DNA from: Nonomuraea cavernae
GTDB taxonomy: Bacteria; Actinomycetota; Actinomycetes; Streptosporangiales; Streptosporangiaceae
Reading direction: 5' to 3'
Assembly: GCF_014646355.1 (NCBI RefSeq)
Contig: NZ_BMNH01000044.1
Span: 1 to 46,464 of the forward strand
DNA length: 46,464 bases
The notes below the pieces were generated by a model. It did no database searches, was not told where the DNA came from, and was given only the letters and a program-made list of their open reading frames with translations. Below, piece by piece: positions 7,488 to 15,601 of this stretch; within the stretch, counting starts at the first letter, position 1; each line of letters starts with the position of its first letter. The translations under genes were made by a program, and so were the position numbers.

Positions 7488-7919
7488 ATGCCGCTCGCGC
7501 TCCACCGCGTCCTCCCATGACCAGAGAGGCCCGCATCCATCCTGCCCGCCCTCGCGGCGGGGTCGGTCGAGACGCCGTTCGTGATCCTCGGCTGGAGCGA
7601 GACCATCGCCCGCGACACCACCTGGAACGAGCACTCCCACCCCTTCCACGAGCTGCTCTGGAACGAGCGGGGCGCGTCCACGGCCGTGGCGGGGGCGGAG
7701 GTCTGGACGGTCACCCGTCCCTGGGGCTGTGGATGCCCGCGGGCACGCTGCACTCCGGCTCGGCGATCGCCGGCACCTGGTGCGGCGCCAACTTCTTCGG
7801 CTTCGGCAGCATGACCGCGATCTCTCCCACGCCCATCGGCGTCGAGATCACCCCGCTGCTCAGGCTGCTGCTGGAGCGGCTCGCCGACCCGGAACTGCCC
7901 TCCGGCTCACGGGCGGCGG
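7488..7919 (+). pseudogene. Decayed AraC-family regulator, cupin half only
   Basis: A readable start (ATG 7488 after GGTGGGGG) gives MPLALHRVLP and then an in-frame TGA at 7518. The same frame continues as a cupin sensor domain (SVETPFVILGWSETIARDTTW, HSHPFHELLWNERG, GAEVWTVT). At the C run 7714-7716 one base appears lost: the protein continues one frame over (PSLGLWMPAGTLHSGS, ISPTPIGVEITPLLRLLLERL). The expected C-terminal AraC helix-turn-helix domain is missing; the sequence stops where the ureohydrolase gene ends at 7924. So there are at least two inactivating changes and a 3' deletion. Confidence 0.8.
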
Positions 7920-7923
7920 ATCG

Positions 7924-8970
7924 TCAGTCCTCGTGGGTGATGGGGGTCGGGTCGTAGCCGCGCCAGCCGTCGTTGCGGCGCAGGAAGAGGCCGGCCAGGA
8001 AGCTGAGCAGGCCCCCGGTCATGGTGCGGCCCGTCATCGCGGAGACGTCCCGGGACGGGTCGTGCTCCACGAAGTCGATCGCCGCCACCTTCGGGTGCTG
8101 GCCCAGCGCGTACAGCGCCTCGTACAGGTCGACCGGGTGCAGGCCCTCCGGGGTGGCCGCTCCGGTGCCGGTCGCGTAGCCGAGCTCCAGCACGTCGACG
8201 TCCACGGTGACGTAGATCGCGTCGGTGCCGTCGCCGGCGATCCGCACCATCTGCTCGATCACGGCGTCGATGCCCGTCCGGCGCACCTGGCGGCCGGTGA
8301 TGATGGTGCCGCCCTGTCCCTCGACCCACCGCTTGTAGTAGCTGGCGTTCATGAAGCCGTGGATGCCGACCTGCACCAGGTTCTTGCCCGAGAAGGGGAG
8401 ACCGGATTCGAGGAGCTGGCGGATGGGCGTGCCGTTGGTCGGGCCGTGGTCCATGACCCGTACGTCGTTGTGCGCGTCGAAGTGGATGAGGCCGAGCTTC
8501 TGCCCGGGGTGGGTGCGGGCGAAGGCGCGCGCGGCCGGCGCCGTGATGGCGTGGTCGCCGCCGATCAGCACCAGGAACGAGTCACCCGAGGCCCGCCACA
8601 GCGCGGACATGGTGTCCTCGATGCGCCGCAGGCCCTCGTACTGGTCCAGCACCGGCACGGCGATGTCGCCGAGATCCCGGGCCGTCATGCTGGCCAGGTC
8701 CACGTCGAAGTCGGGGCTGTAGGTGGTGAAGGACGGCGTGGACAGCCGCAGCGCGTCCGGCGCCGCGAAACAGCTCGTCGGCAGGATCGAGGTCGTCGAC
8801 AGGCCCACACCCACCAGACCGACGTCGAAGGACGAGTCGAAGTCCCAAGGACGCAGCCAGTTCCACACCCGGGGCTCGAAGCGGTCCTCGAACCTGCCGT
8901 TGAGCACGATGCCGGGCTCCTTGAGGTGCGCCACGTCGTGCGCGCGCAGCCATTCCTCGCGTGCGGTCAT
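7924..8970 (-). CDS. Ureohydrolase (agmatinase/arginase superfamily), substrate unknown
   Basis: A 348-residue enzyme of the binuclear-metal ureohydrolase family, which releases urea from guanidino compounds. The metal ligands are all present: GGDH at 137-140, DAHND at 165-169 and DVD at 257-259. The usual DxDxxDPxxxPGTGTPxPGG segment is altered to DVDVLELGYATGTGAATPEG, so the DP pair is lost, pointing to a subgroup away from classical agmatinases. It is the last gene behind an ABC importer (25 bases after the ATPase gene), so its substrate is probably imported by that transporter or derived from it. Formiminoglutamase- or guanidinobutyrase-like roles are alternatives. Confidence 0.88.
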   Translation of the reverse strand: MTAREEWLRAHDVAHLKEPGIVLNGRFEDRFEPRVWNWLRPWDFDSSFDVGLVGVGLSTTSILPTSCFAAPDALRLSTPSFTTYSPDFDVDLASMTARDLGDIAVPVLDQYEGLRRIEDTMSALWRASGDSFLVLIGGDHAITAPAARAFARTHPGQKLGLIHFDAHNDVRVMDHGPTNGTPIRQLLESGLPFSGKNLVQVGIHGFMNASYYKRWVEGQGGTIITGRQVRRTGIDAVIEQMVRIAGDGTDAIYVTVDVDVLELGYATGTGAATPEGLHPVDLYEALYALGQHPKVAAIDFVEHDPSRDVSAMTGRTMTGGLLSFLAGLFLRRNDGWRGYDPTPITHED

Positions 8971-8995
8971 CGTTGTCTCCTTCCTGTGTCCCGAG

Positions 8996-9781
8996 CTAGA
9001 GGACCCGGCGCAGGAAGGCCTGGGTCCGTTCGTGGCTCGGGCGCTCCAAAATCTCGGACGGGTGGCCCTGCTCGACGAGCCGCCCCTGGTCCATGAACAC
9101 CACCCGGTCGGCGACCTCGCGGGCGAACCCCATCTCGTGGGTGACCACGATCATGGTCATGCCGTCCCGGGCCAGGTCGCCCATCACCGCCAGGACGTCG
9201 CCCACCAGCTCCGGGTCCAGCGCCGACGTCGGCTCGTCGAAGAGCATCAGGCGCGGGCGCATGGCCAGCGCGCGGGCGATCGCCACCCGCTGCTGCTGGC
9301 CCCCGGAGAGCTGCCTCGGGTACGCCGACTCCTTCTCCGCGAGACCGACCCTGGCCAGCAGTTCGCGACCGGCGGCCTCGGCCTCCCGTTGCCGCATCTT
9401 GCCGAGCCGTACTGGCGCCTCGACGACGTTGCCGAGGACGGTCATGTGGGGGAAGAGGTTGAACTGCTGGAAGACCATGCCGATCTGCTCGCGCTTGCGG
9501 CAGATCTCGCGGTCCTTCAGCTCGTAGACCTTGTCGCCCTTGCGGCGGTAGCCGACGAGTTCGCCGTCCACCTCGATCCGGCCGCCGTCGACCTTCTCCA
9601 GGTGGTTGACGCAGCGCAGCAGCGTGGACTTGCCCGAGCCGGACGGCCCGATCAGGCAGACGACCTCGCCGGGCCACACCTCCAGGTTGATGCCGCGCAG
9701 CACTTCGAGCCGGCCGAAGGACTTGCGGACGCCGCGGATGCGGACCGCGGGCGGGGACGCGGACGCTTCGGATGTCGTCAT
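8996..9781 (-). CDS. Polar amino acid ABC transporter ATPase (GlnQ-like)
   Basis: A 261-residue ATP-binding subunit. Walker A GPSGSGKST, Q-loop (VFQQFNLFPHMTV), signature LSGGQQQR, Walker B LMLFDEP and H-loop VTHEMGF are intact and match the PAAT (His/Glu/Gln/Arg) importer family. ATG 9781 overlaps the permease stop by four bases (ATGA), which supports this start over the longer upstream frame. It energises the permease and binding protein encoded just upstream. Confidence 0.95.
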   Translation of the reverse strand: MTTSEASASPPAVRIRGVRKSFGRLEVLRGINLEVWPGEVVCLIGPSGSGKSTLLRCVNHLEKVDGGRIEVDGELVGYRRKGDKVYELKDREICRKREQIGMVFQQFNLFPHMTVLGNVVEAPVRLGKMRQREAEAAGRELLARVGLAEKESAYPRQLSGGQQQRVAIARALAMRPRLMLFDEPTSALDPELVGDVLAVMGDLARDGMTMIVVTHEMGFAREVADRVVFMDQGRLVEQGHPSEILERPSHERTQAFLRRVL

Positions 9782-10749
9782 GGGCGTTCCCTCCCCGCGG
9801 TCACCCGCGTGTCGTGCGGCCGGAGCCGGCGCAGCAGGCCGCCGGCGAAGGTCTCGGTCGTCCGCCGGTGGCGGGACGTCCTGCGTTCCAGATAGGTCTG
9901 GCCGAGGGTGAGCACGCTGGTCACGATGAGGTACCAGAGGCTGGCCACCATCAGCAGCGGGATCGTCTCGTAGGTCCGCGAGTAGATGACCTGTGCCGAG
10001 TAGAGCAACTCGGGCATCGCGATCACGCTGATCAGCGAGGTGTACTTCAGCATCGAGATCGTCTCGTTGCCGGTGGGCGGCAGGATGACCCGGATGGCCT
10101 GCGGCAGCACGATGCGCCGCATGATGACCGAGCGGCGCAGGCCGAGCGCCTGGGCGGCCTCGGTCTGGCCGTGTTCGACGGAGTTGATGCCGCCCCGCAC
10201 GATCTCGGCCATGTAGGCGGCCTCGTTGAGCGACAGCCCGATGATGGCGACCAGCGCCGGAGTGAGGATGTCGTTGGCCGGGATGTCGAAGAACTTGGGG
10301 CCGAACGGCACGCCGACGGTCAGCACGGGATACAGCGCGGAGATGTTGAACAGGAAGATCAGCTGAACCAGCAGCGGGGTGCCGCGGAAGAACCACGTGT
10401 AGAGGTTGGCGCCGCCCTTCAGCACCGGATTCGGCGAGAGCCGCATCAACGCGATGATGATGCCGAGGACCACCGCGATGGTCATGGACACCGCGGTCAG
10501 CCAGAGCGTGGTCCACAGGCCGGACAGGATCGCCGAGGAGAAGAAGTACTCCCCGACGACGTCCCACTGGAAGCGCTCGTTGGTGACGAGGGAGGAGGCG
10601 ACCGCCACCGCGACGACGAGCACGAGTGCCGAGGCGACCCAGCGGCCGGGGTGCCGCAGCGGCACGGCGCGTACGTCGTCGCCGTGCCCCCGCGGGTCCC
10701 CTGCCACGTTGCCGTCGTCCAGGGAGGTCGTACGGTCAGCTTCGGGCAT
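9778..10749 (-). CDS. Polar amino acid ABC transporter permease
   Basis: A 323-residue inner-membrane permease of the HisM/GlnP family. A cytosolic N-terminus of about 35 residues precedes about six membrane segments; the EAA loop that contacts the ATPase is visible as EAAYMAEIVRGGINSV followed by GQTEAAQALGL. Only one permease gene is present, so a homodimer is expected. It overlaps both the ATPase gene (4 bases) and the binding-protein gene (14 bases), indicating one operon. Confidence 0.93.
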   Translation of the reverse strand: MPEADRTTSLDDGNVAGDPRGHGDDVRAVPLRHPGRWVASALVLVVAVAVASSLVTNERFQWDVVGEYFFSSAILSGLWTTLWLTAVSMTIAVVLGIIIALMRLSPNPVLKGGANLYTWFFRGTPLLVQLIFLFNISALYPVLTVGVPFGPKFFDIPANDILTPALVAIIGLSLNEAAYMAEIVRGGINSVEHGQTEAAQALGLRRSVIMRRIVLPQAIRVILPPTGNETISMLKYTSLISVIAMPELLYSAQVIYSRTYETIPLLMVASLWYLIVTSVLTLGQTYLERRTSRHRRTTETFAGGLLRRLRPHDTRVTAGRERP

Positions 10750-11644
10750 CGTTCACAGTGATCTTGGTCAGCGCGCCGTCCGCGACGCCGTACTTCTCCA
10801 GGATCTTGAGGTAGGCGCCGTCGTCGACGAGCTTCTGCAGGGCCTTCTGCAGGACCGGCACGAGCTTGCTGCCCTTCGGCAGGGCCATGCCCACCGGCGC
10901 CTCGTTGATCGCCTCACCGACCTGCTTGATCTTGGAGTCGGGCTTGGCCTCCAGGTAGGCGTTCTGCAGGCTGTCGCCGCACAGCGCCTCGATGCGGCCG
11001 CTGGTGACGGCCAGCATGGCCTGCTGGAGCTGCTGGAACACCTGCAGCTTGACGGCGGGCTTGCCGGCCTGCTCGCACTTGGTGCTCTGCTCCGACAGGT
11101 ACATCTCCTCGGCGCTGCCCCGCACCACGCCGATGGTCCGGCCGCAGCTGGTCTCCAGCGTCAGGTCGTCGATGTCGCTGTCGGCGGTGACGACGAAGCC
11201 GGAGGAGTCGATGATGAAGTCGACGAAGTCCACCTGCTCCTGGCGCTTCTTGTTGTCCAGCATCGCGGAGATCGTCACGTCGTAGCGGCCCGCCGCCAGC
11301 CCGGGGATCAGGCTGTCGAAGCTGGTGTTCTGCAGGTCGATCTCGGTGCCCAGCACATCGCCCAGGGCCTCGCCCAGGTCGATGTCGAGCCCGGCGGGCT
11401 TGCCGCCCTCGTCCACCGCCCACGGCATGCCGATCGTGAGGTCGGTCGCGCCCTTGAGCGGGCCGGTGAACCCGGCGGCCTTGAGCTCCTCGGCCAGCGC
11501 GGGATCGGCGCTGGCCCAGGTGCCGGCGGGCTTGGCGGTGGTCTGGCCGGCGCCCGAGCCGGCGTCGCCGGAGCCGCCACCGCACGCGGTCAGCGCGAGC
11601 GTGGCGGTCAGCGCGAGGGTGAGCAGTCTCGTCGTCCGGTTCAT
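10736..11644 (-). CDS. Solute-binding lipoprotein, family 3 (polar amino acid type)
   Basis: A 302-residue extracellular binding lipoprotein. The signal peptide MNRTTRLLTLALTATLAL ends in lipobox LTAC, giving a lipidated cysteine. The mature part follows the SBP_bac_3 fold (PLKGATDLTIGMPWAVDEGG, GLDIDLGEALGDVLG, SLIPGLAAGRYDVTISAM). It is the first gene of the importer operon that ends in the ureohydrolase gene. The family binds amino acids and related cations such as opines or ectoine; the ligand here is unknown. Confidence 0.93.
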   Translation of the reverse strand: MNRTTRLLTLALTATLALTACGGGSGDAGSGAGQTTAKPAGTWASADPALAEELKAAGFTGPLKGATDLTIGMPWAVDEGGKPAGLDIDLGEALGDVLGTEIDLQNTSFDSLIPGLAAGRYDVTISAMLDNKKRQEQVDFVDFIIDSSGFVVTADSDIDDLTLETSCGRTIGVVRGSAEEMYLSEQSTKCEQAGKPAVKLQVFQQLQQAMLAVTSGRIEALCGDSLQNAYLEAKPDSKIKQVGEAINEAPVGMALPKGSKLVPVLQKALQKLVDDGAYLKILEKYGVADGALTKITVNDARS

Positions 11645-11903
11645 CGTCCGCCCCCTACCTGGAACACGACAGTGGAGCGCGGAGTGCCCGCCGGGGCGGG
11701 ATCCGGTGGAGAGCGGTCATCGAACCTCCAGGGAAGGGGTGGGATTGCCGGAATCTTCGCAGAGTGACCTTCCGCTGACTGCCGACAGATGTTGCACGTC
11801 GGGACGGGTGGAGCGACATTTGTCAACGCGACGCGAACCGGCGGGCGCGTCGAGGGCGGGGATCATGACCGGCGGGCGTCTCCGGCCGTTGGCGTACGCT
11901 CGC
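11645..11903 (-). other. Noncoding upstream region of the importer operon
   Basis: This 259-base gap holds no credible gene. On the minus strand TTGACA (11826-11821) is a good -35 hexamer and sits inside a near-dyad GACATTTGTC (11815-11824), a plausible regulator site, but I see no convincing -10 at the right distance. Confidence 0.35.
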
Positions 11904-13199
11904 CTACGTGTCGCTTAACGCGGGGGAGCCGGTGCTCGCGGCGCCGGCCGCGTCCACGCCGTACGGCTGACGCAGCCGCAGGAGCCGGGCCAGTTTCAGC
12001 TCCAGATGGGCGACCAGGCGATCGTGGCCGTTGCCCAGGTCCAGGCCGGTGAGCTCCTCGATGCGGCGCAGCCGCCCGTAGAGCGAGGCGCGGTGCAGGT
12101 GCAGCCGCTGGGCGGAGCGCGCCACGTCTCCGGCGTTGTCGAGGAAGACCTCCAGCGTCTCGGCCAGCGGGGCGCCCACGCTCTCCCGGTCGATCAGCAG
12201 GCGGATGCCGGGATGGAGGACGACCTCCTCCGGCTGGTCGTTCACGAGCTGGGCGATGCGCGCGTACACGCCGAGGCCGCTGTGGTGCACGGTCCGGGCC
12301 ATGCTGCCGAGGGAGGCGGCCACCTGGGCGCCGCGCAGCGCCTCGCGGTAGGAGGCGACCAGCTCCGTGAGCTGCGGGCACGCGTTGCCCACGCCGGCCC
12401 AGACGGTGAACGGACCGGTCGCCGACAGGGCCAGCTCGATCTTCTCCCGGGCCGTCTCGGCGAGTCTCTGGTCCAGGGTGTGCCTCGGCACCGCCCCGTC
12501 GTCCGGCCTGGCCATCACCAGGAGGCCGTGGTTCTGGCGTACCAGGCTCAGGGTCTGCCTCGCGGGAAGGGTCATCCGCACCGATTCGAGGGCCGCCGAC
12601 AGGCTCGACCGCTCGGCCTCGCCCAGCCCGGCCCCGGTGCCGGAGACAGGCAGGAACACCGCCACGGCGGCCGGCCATTCGTGCCGGAAGATGTCCGCGT
12701 CGGCGATGCGCTCGACCGCGCGGACGCGGGCCTCGATGTCGTCGGACAGCAGCCGGATCAGGCTCTCCCGCTCGCTGAGGCTGCGCAGCTCGTCGATGTG
12801 CCGCTGGCGCTGGAACACCTCGGCGACGCTCTCGGCGGCGGCCTCGATCCGGCGTCGCCGCGACTCGGCCAGCTCGGGATCGTCGACCTGCACCCAGATG
12901 TAGGCGACGGCCTTGCCGCCGACGCGGGCGACCGCGGCCCAGCGCGGGCAGGTCATCCCGATGGCGGGGTTGGCGGGGAGCAGGAAGGCGCCCTTGCGTT
13001 CCGGGGCCCGGTGGACGGTGATCCAGCGCAGGATGTCGGGGCCGGCGTGACGGCGCAGGATGGCCTGCTCACGGGCCGGGTCGTTGCCGCTGGGATGGTA
13101 GGTGTAGACGTACTGCCGGAGCTGCGTGTCGTCGATCGCCACCGGCCGGTCAAGGGCCGCCCCCAACCGGTCGGCGATGCGTTGCAGCTCGGCAATCAT
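11904..13199 (-). CDS. PucR/CdaR-type transcriptional regulator
   Basis: A 431-residue regulator. The C-terminal PucR helix-turn-helix domain is clear (LAETLEVFLDNAGDVARSA, LHLHRASLYGRLRRIEELTG, then LEDLGNGHDR-like spacing and a final amphipathic helix), preceded by a GGDEF-like sensor region (ATGPFTVWAGVGNACPQL). PucR proteins often control purine, amino acid or nitrogen-compound catabolism. I chose ATG 13199; GTG 13229 is in frame and lies just after a possible promoter. It sits between the hydrolase genes and the importer operon on the same strand and is the natural regulator of both. Confidence 0.88.
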   Translation of the reverse strand: MIAELQRIADRLGAALDRPVAIDDTQLRQYVYTYHPSGNDPAREQAILRRHAGPDILRWITVHRAPERKGAFLLPANPAIGMTCPRWAAVARVGGKAVAYIWVQVDDPELAESRRRRIEAAAESVAEVFQRQRHIDELRSLSERESLIRLLSDDIEARVRAVERIADADIFRHEWPAAVAVFLPVSGTGAGLGEAERSSLSAALESVRMTLPARQTLSLVRQNHGLLVMARPDDGAVPRHTLDQRLAETAREKIELALSATGPFTVWAGVGNACPQLTELVASYREALRGAQVAASLGSMARTVHHSGLGVYARIAQLVNDQPEEVVLHPGIRLLIDRESVGAPLAETLEVFLDNAGDVARSAQRLHLHRASLYGRLRRIEELTGLDLGNGHDRLVAHLELKLARLLRLRQPYGVDAAGAASTGSPALSDT

Positions 13200-13236
13200 G
13201 CCGCCATCGTAGGGGCAAAACCCCCTCACCTGGGCA

Positions 13237-13273
13237 AATAGCTATTAAAGCGATATTTAGCCCAGACGGTCGA
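13237..13273 (-). promoter_or_regulatory. Candidate promoter of the PucR gene
   Basis: On the minus strand TCGACC (13273-13268) and TTTAAT (13249-13244) are 18 bases apart. The -10 overlaps an AT-rich 10-bp palindrome AATAGCTATT (13237-13246), striking in this GC-rich context and a possible regulator site. Predicted +1 is near 13237. Confidence 0.4.
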
Positions 13274-14366
13274 ACTCCTCAGGGGTGGGATCGTCCTCGG
13301 TGAGCAGCCCGGGAACGGTGAAGCGGAACCTGCAGACCTGGTCGCCGCGCGACTTCACCGACGTCCAGCGCACCTCGGTCTCCGGGTTGTAGCCCTGGAA
13401 GAGCCCCCGGTGGTTGGAGGAGTCGAACAGGTAGCCGAGCCGCAGTCCTTCCTCGCCCTCCGACGCCCAGACCTCCGCCAGGGGGCAGTAGGTGCAGTCG
13501 AGGTAGTAGGCGCCGTCGCTGATGTGCTGGCGCTCCTTGAAGACGAAGACCGCCTCGCTTGGGTCGCGCTCCTGCAGGCCGTCGGTGCTCGCGAAGTTGG
13601 CCATGGTCAGCGGCTTGCCCAGGGCGAGCATGCGGTCGCGGATCGCGCCGCCCCGGTCGGCGCCGAACCGGTAGGCCGCCTGCCGGATGGTCTCCTCGCC
13701 GGAGGCGTCGTAGGCCCGTACCAGCTCTCGCGAGATGTACATCTGCATCGCCGCGAGCAGGCCGGTGGTGCGCCGGTTCACCTCGATCAGCCGGACCGGA
13801 TCCGCCGCCAGGGCGCCGAGGCGCGGCGCCCGCTGCGCCGGATCGGCCCCCGTGACGCGCAGGCGCCAGGGACGGGCGGCCACGTCGTCGGCCTCGATGC
13901 CCACCCCGGCGCCGTAACCCGTCGCGATGCCCGCCGACAGCTCCGGCCAGTAGAGGCGCAGGGCGGACAGGGCGGCGGTCTCGCCGATCTGCTCGGTCAG
14001 GTACGCCCGGCCGGGAGCCTCCGGCAGGGTCAGCACGACGGCCGGCCCGTCGGTGGCGACCGAGAGCTCGCCGTCGGCGGCGGCCAGCTCCCATTCGCCG
14101 CTGTCCCAGTGTTCGAGCAGCGCGGCCGGGTCGCGGCCGGTGACGAACGAGGCGGCCTGATCGCGCATGGCGGTGCCGCGGAAGACGCCCTCCTGGCGGA
14201 CTCCGCGGGCGATCGCCTCCAGGCCCGGGGCGCCGTGCTGGCGCTCGACCGCCTGGTAGAACACCTTCAGCTTCAGCCAGTGGTAGTCCTGGAAGGACCG
14301 CAGCGACGCGAGAGACGACGCTCCCGTCTCCTTCGTCCCGGACGCGGTGGCGTGGTCGGCGGTCAT
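13257..14366 (-). CDS. ATC hydrolase-like protein with internal duplication
   Basis: A 369-residue protein. The C-terminal half matches the L-2-amino-thiazoline-4-carboxylate hydrolase family: helical DRGGAIRDRM, conserved cysteines in DCTYCPLAEVW (Cys291, Cys294), then GYNPETEVRWTSVKSRGD and VCRFRF. The family opens cyclic amidine/isothiourea rings in cysteine-related compounds, although most members are uncharacterised. The N-terminal half appears to be a diverged second copy (GVFRGTAMRDQA, then GYGAGVGIEADDVA and WRLRVTG in the same order) lacking the cysteine motif. ATG 14366 overlaps the amidohydrolase stop (ATGA). The family assignment is from pattern memory. Confidence 0.7.
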   Translation of the reverse strand: MTADHATASGTKETGASSLASLRSFQDYHWLKLKVFYQAVERQHGAPGLEAIARGVRQEGVFRGTAMRDQAASFVTGRDPAALLEHWDSGEWELAAADGELSVATDGPAVVLTLPEAPGRAYLTEQIGETAALSALRLYWPELSAGIATGYGAGVGIEADDVAARPWRLRVTGADPAQRAPRLGALAADPVRLIEVNRRTTGLLAAMQMYISRELVRAYDASGEETIRQAAYRFGADRGGAIRDRMLALGKPLTMANFASTDGLQERDPSEAVFVFKERQHISDGAYYLDCTYCPLAEVWASEGEEGLRLGYLFDSSNHRGLFQGYNPETEVRWTSVKSRGDQVCRFRFTVPGLLTEDDPTPEEFDRLG

Positions 14367-15601
14367 GAGCGGTTGCCGTCCTCTCTTCGGTTGTACACGC
14401 GGCGGCCGGCCTGCCACGTCTCGGTCACCCGGCCGCGCAGGTCGGACAGATCGGTTAGTTCGCCTTCGAGCAGCACCAGGTCCGCCGTCAGGCCCGGCGC
14501 GACGCGGCCGATCCGGTCCGAGAGGCCGAGCAGCTCCGCCGCCCGGGAGGTGGCCGCGGCCCACACCTCGTACGCGGGCAGCCCGCACTCCGCGAGCAGC
14601 GGAAGTTCGCGCAGGTTGTCGCCGTGCGGGCCGATTCCGGTATCGGTGCCGAGCGCGATGTCGACGCCCGCCTCGATGGCCTTGGCGACGGCGTCACGGT
14701 GCACGGACGCGACTTCGAGCGCCTTGTCGAGCACGGCGGGCTCGTGCAGTTCGCCGCGCTGGGCCGCCTCGATGACCGACGTCGGCGCGATGAGGGTGGG
14801 AACCAGCCAGGTGCCGTGCGCCAGCATGAGCTCGATCGCCTCGTCGTCGAGGAAGATGCCGTGTTCGATGGAGCGGACCCCCGCGCGTACGGCGTTCTTG
14901 ATGCCCTCCACGCCCTGGGCGTGCGCCATCACGTGCACGTGCGCCGCGTTGGCCTCGGCGACCAGCACGGCGAGCTCGTCGGGGCGGAAGTGGGCATGGC
15001 GCGGATCGTCCGAGGGCGACAGCACGCCGCCCGTGGTGGCGACCTTGATCACGTCAGCGCCGGCCCGCAGCATGGTGCGGACCGTCCTGCGCATCTCGTC
15101 GGGGCCGTCGGCGATCCCCGACGGCACGCCCGGATGCTGGGCGAAGAGGGCCAGGTCCACGCCACAGCTCAGGTTGCCGTCGTTGTGCCCCCCGGTCTGG
15201 CTGATCATGTTCACCGCGATCAGGGTGCGCGGACCCTCGATCAGGCCCCGCGCCAGCGCCTGCTTCAGGCCGAGGTCGGCGCCCGCCGCGTCCCGCACGG
15301 TGGTGATGCCGGTCTCCAGCGTCTTGCGGCAGTTGACCACCGCCTGGAAGAAGTGCAGCGAGAACGGGTTGGAGACGCGGTTGACCAGGTTGATGTCGGA
15401 GAGCGTCAGGTGCACGTGCGTGTCGATCAGGCCGGGCAGGACGATCCGGCCGGTCGCGTCGACCACCCGGTCGCCGTCGCCGATGGCGAGCTCGGTGCCC
15501 ACCCCGACGATGACGCCGTCCTCGACGAGTACGTCGGCGGCTTCGGGAGCGGTGCCCGTGCCGTCGAAGACCCGGCCGCCGGTGAAGAGGGTGCGGCCCA
15601 T
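14363..15601 (-). CDS. Amidohydrolase (imidazolonepropionase/prolidase-like metal enzyme)
   Basis: A 412-residue amidohydrolase-superfamily enzyme. Metal-binding elements appear in order: THVHL after strand GLIDTHVHL, a probable carboxylated lysine in ADVIKVATTGG, His in VMAHAQG, His in RSIEHGIF, and Asp in LGTDTG. It resembles the imidazolonepropionase-like/Xaa-Pro dipeptidase group, which hydrolyses cyclic amides and N-acyl amino acids. I chose ATG 15601, which overlaps the bicupin stop in a TGATG arrangement; ATG 15613 is an alternative with an unusable ribosome site. It is translationally coupled to the genes on both sides, so it probably handles the same substrate. Confidence 0.9.
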   Translation of the reverse strand: MGRTLFTGGRVFDGTGTAPEAADVLVEDGVIVGVGTELAIGDGDRVVDATGRIVLPGLIDTHVHLTLSDINLVNRVSNPFSLHFFQAVVNCRKTLETGITTVRDAAGADLGLKQALARGLIEGPRTLIAVNMISQTGGHNDGNLSCGVDLALFAQHPGVPSGIADGPDEMRRTVRTMLRAGADVIKVATTGGVLSPSDDPRHAHFRPDELAVLVAEANAAHVHVMAHAQGVEGIKNAVRAGVRSIEHGIFLDDEAIELMLAHGTWLVPTLIAPTSVIEAAQRGELHEPAVLDKALEVASVHRDAVAKAIEAGVDIALGTDTGIGPHGDNLRELPLLAECGLPAYEVWAAATSRAAELLGLSDRIGRVAPGLTADLVLLEGELTDLSDLRGRVTETWQAGRRVYNRREDGNRS

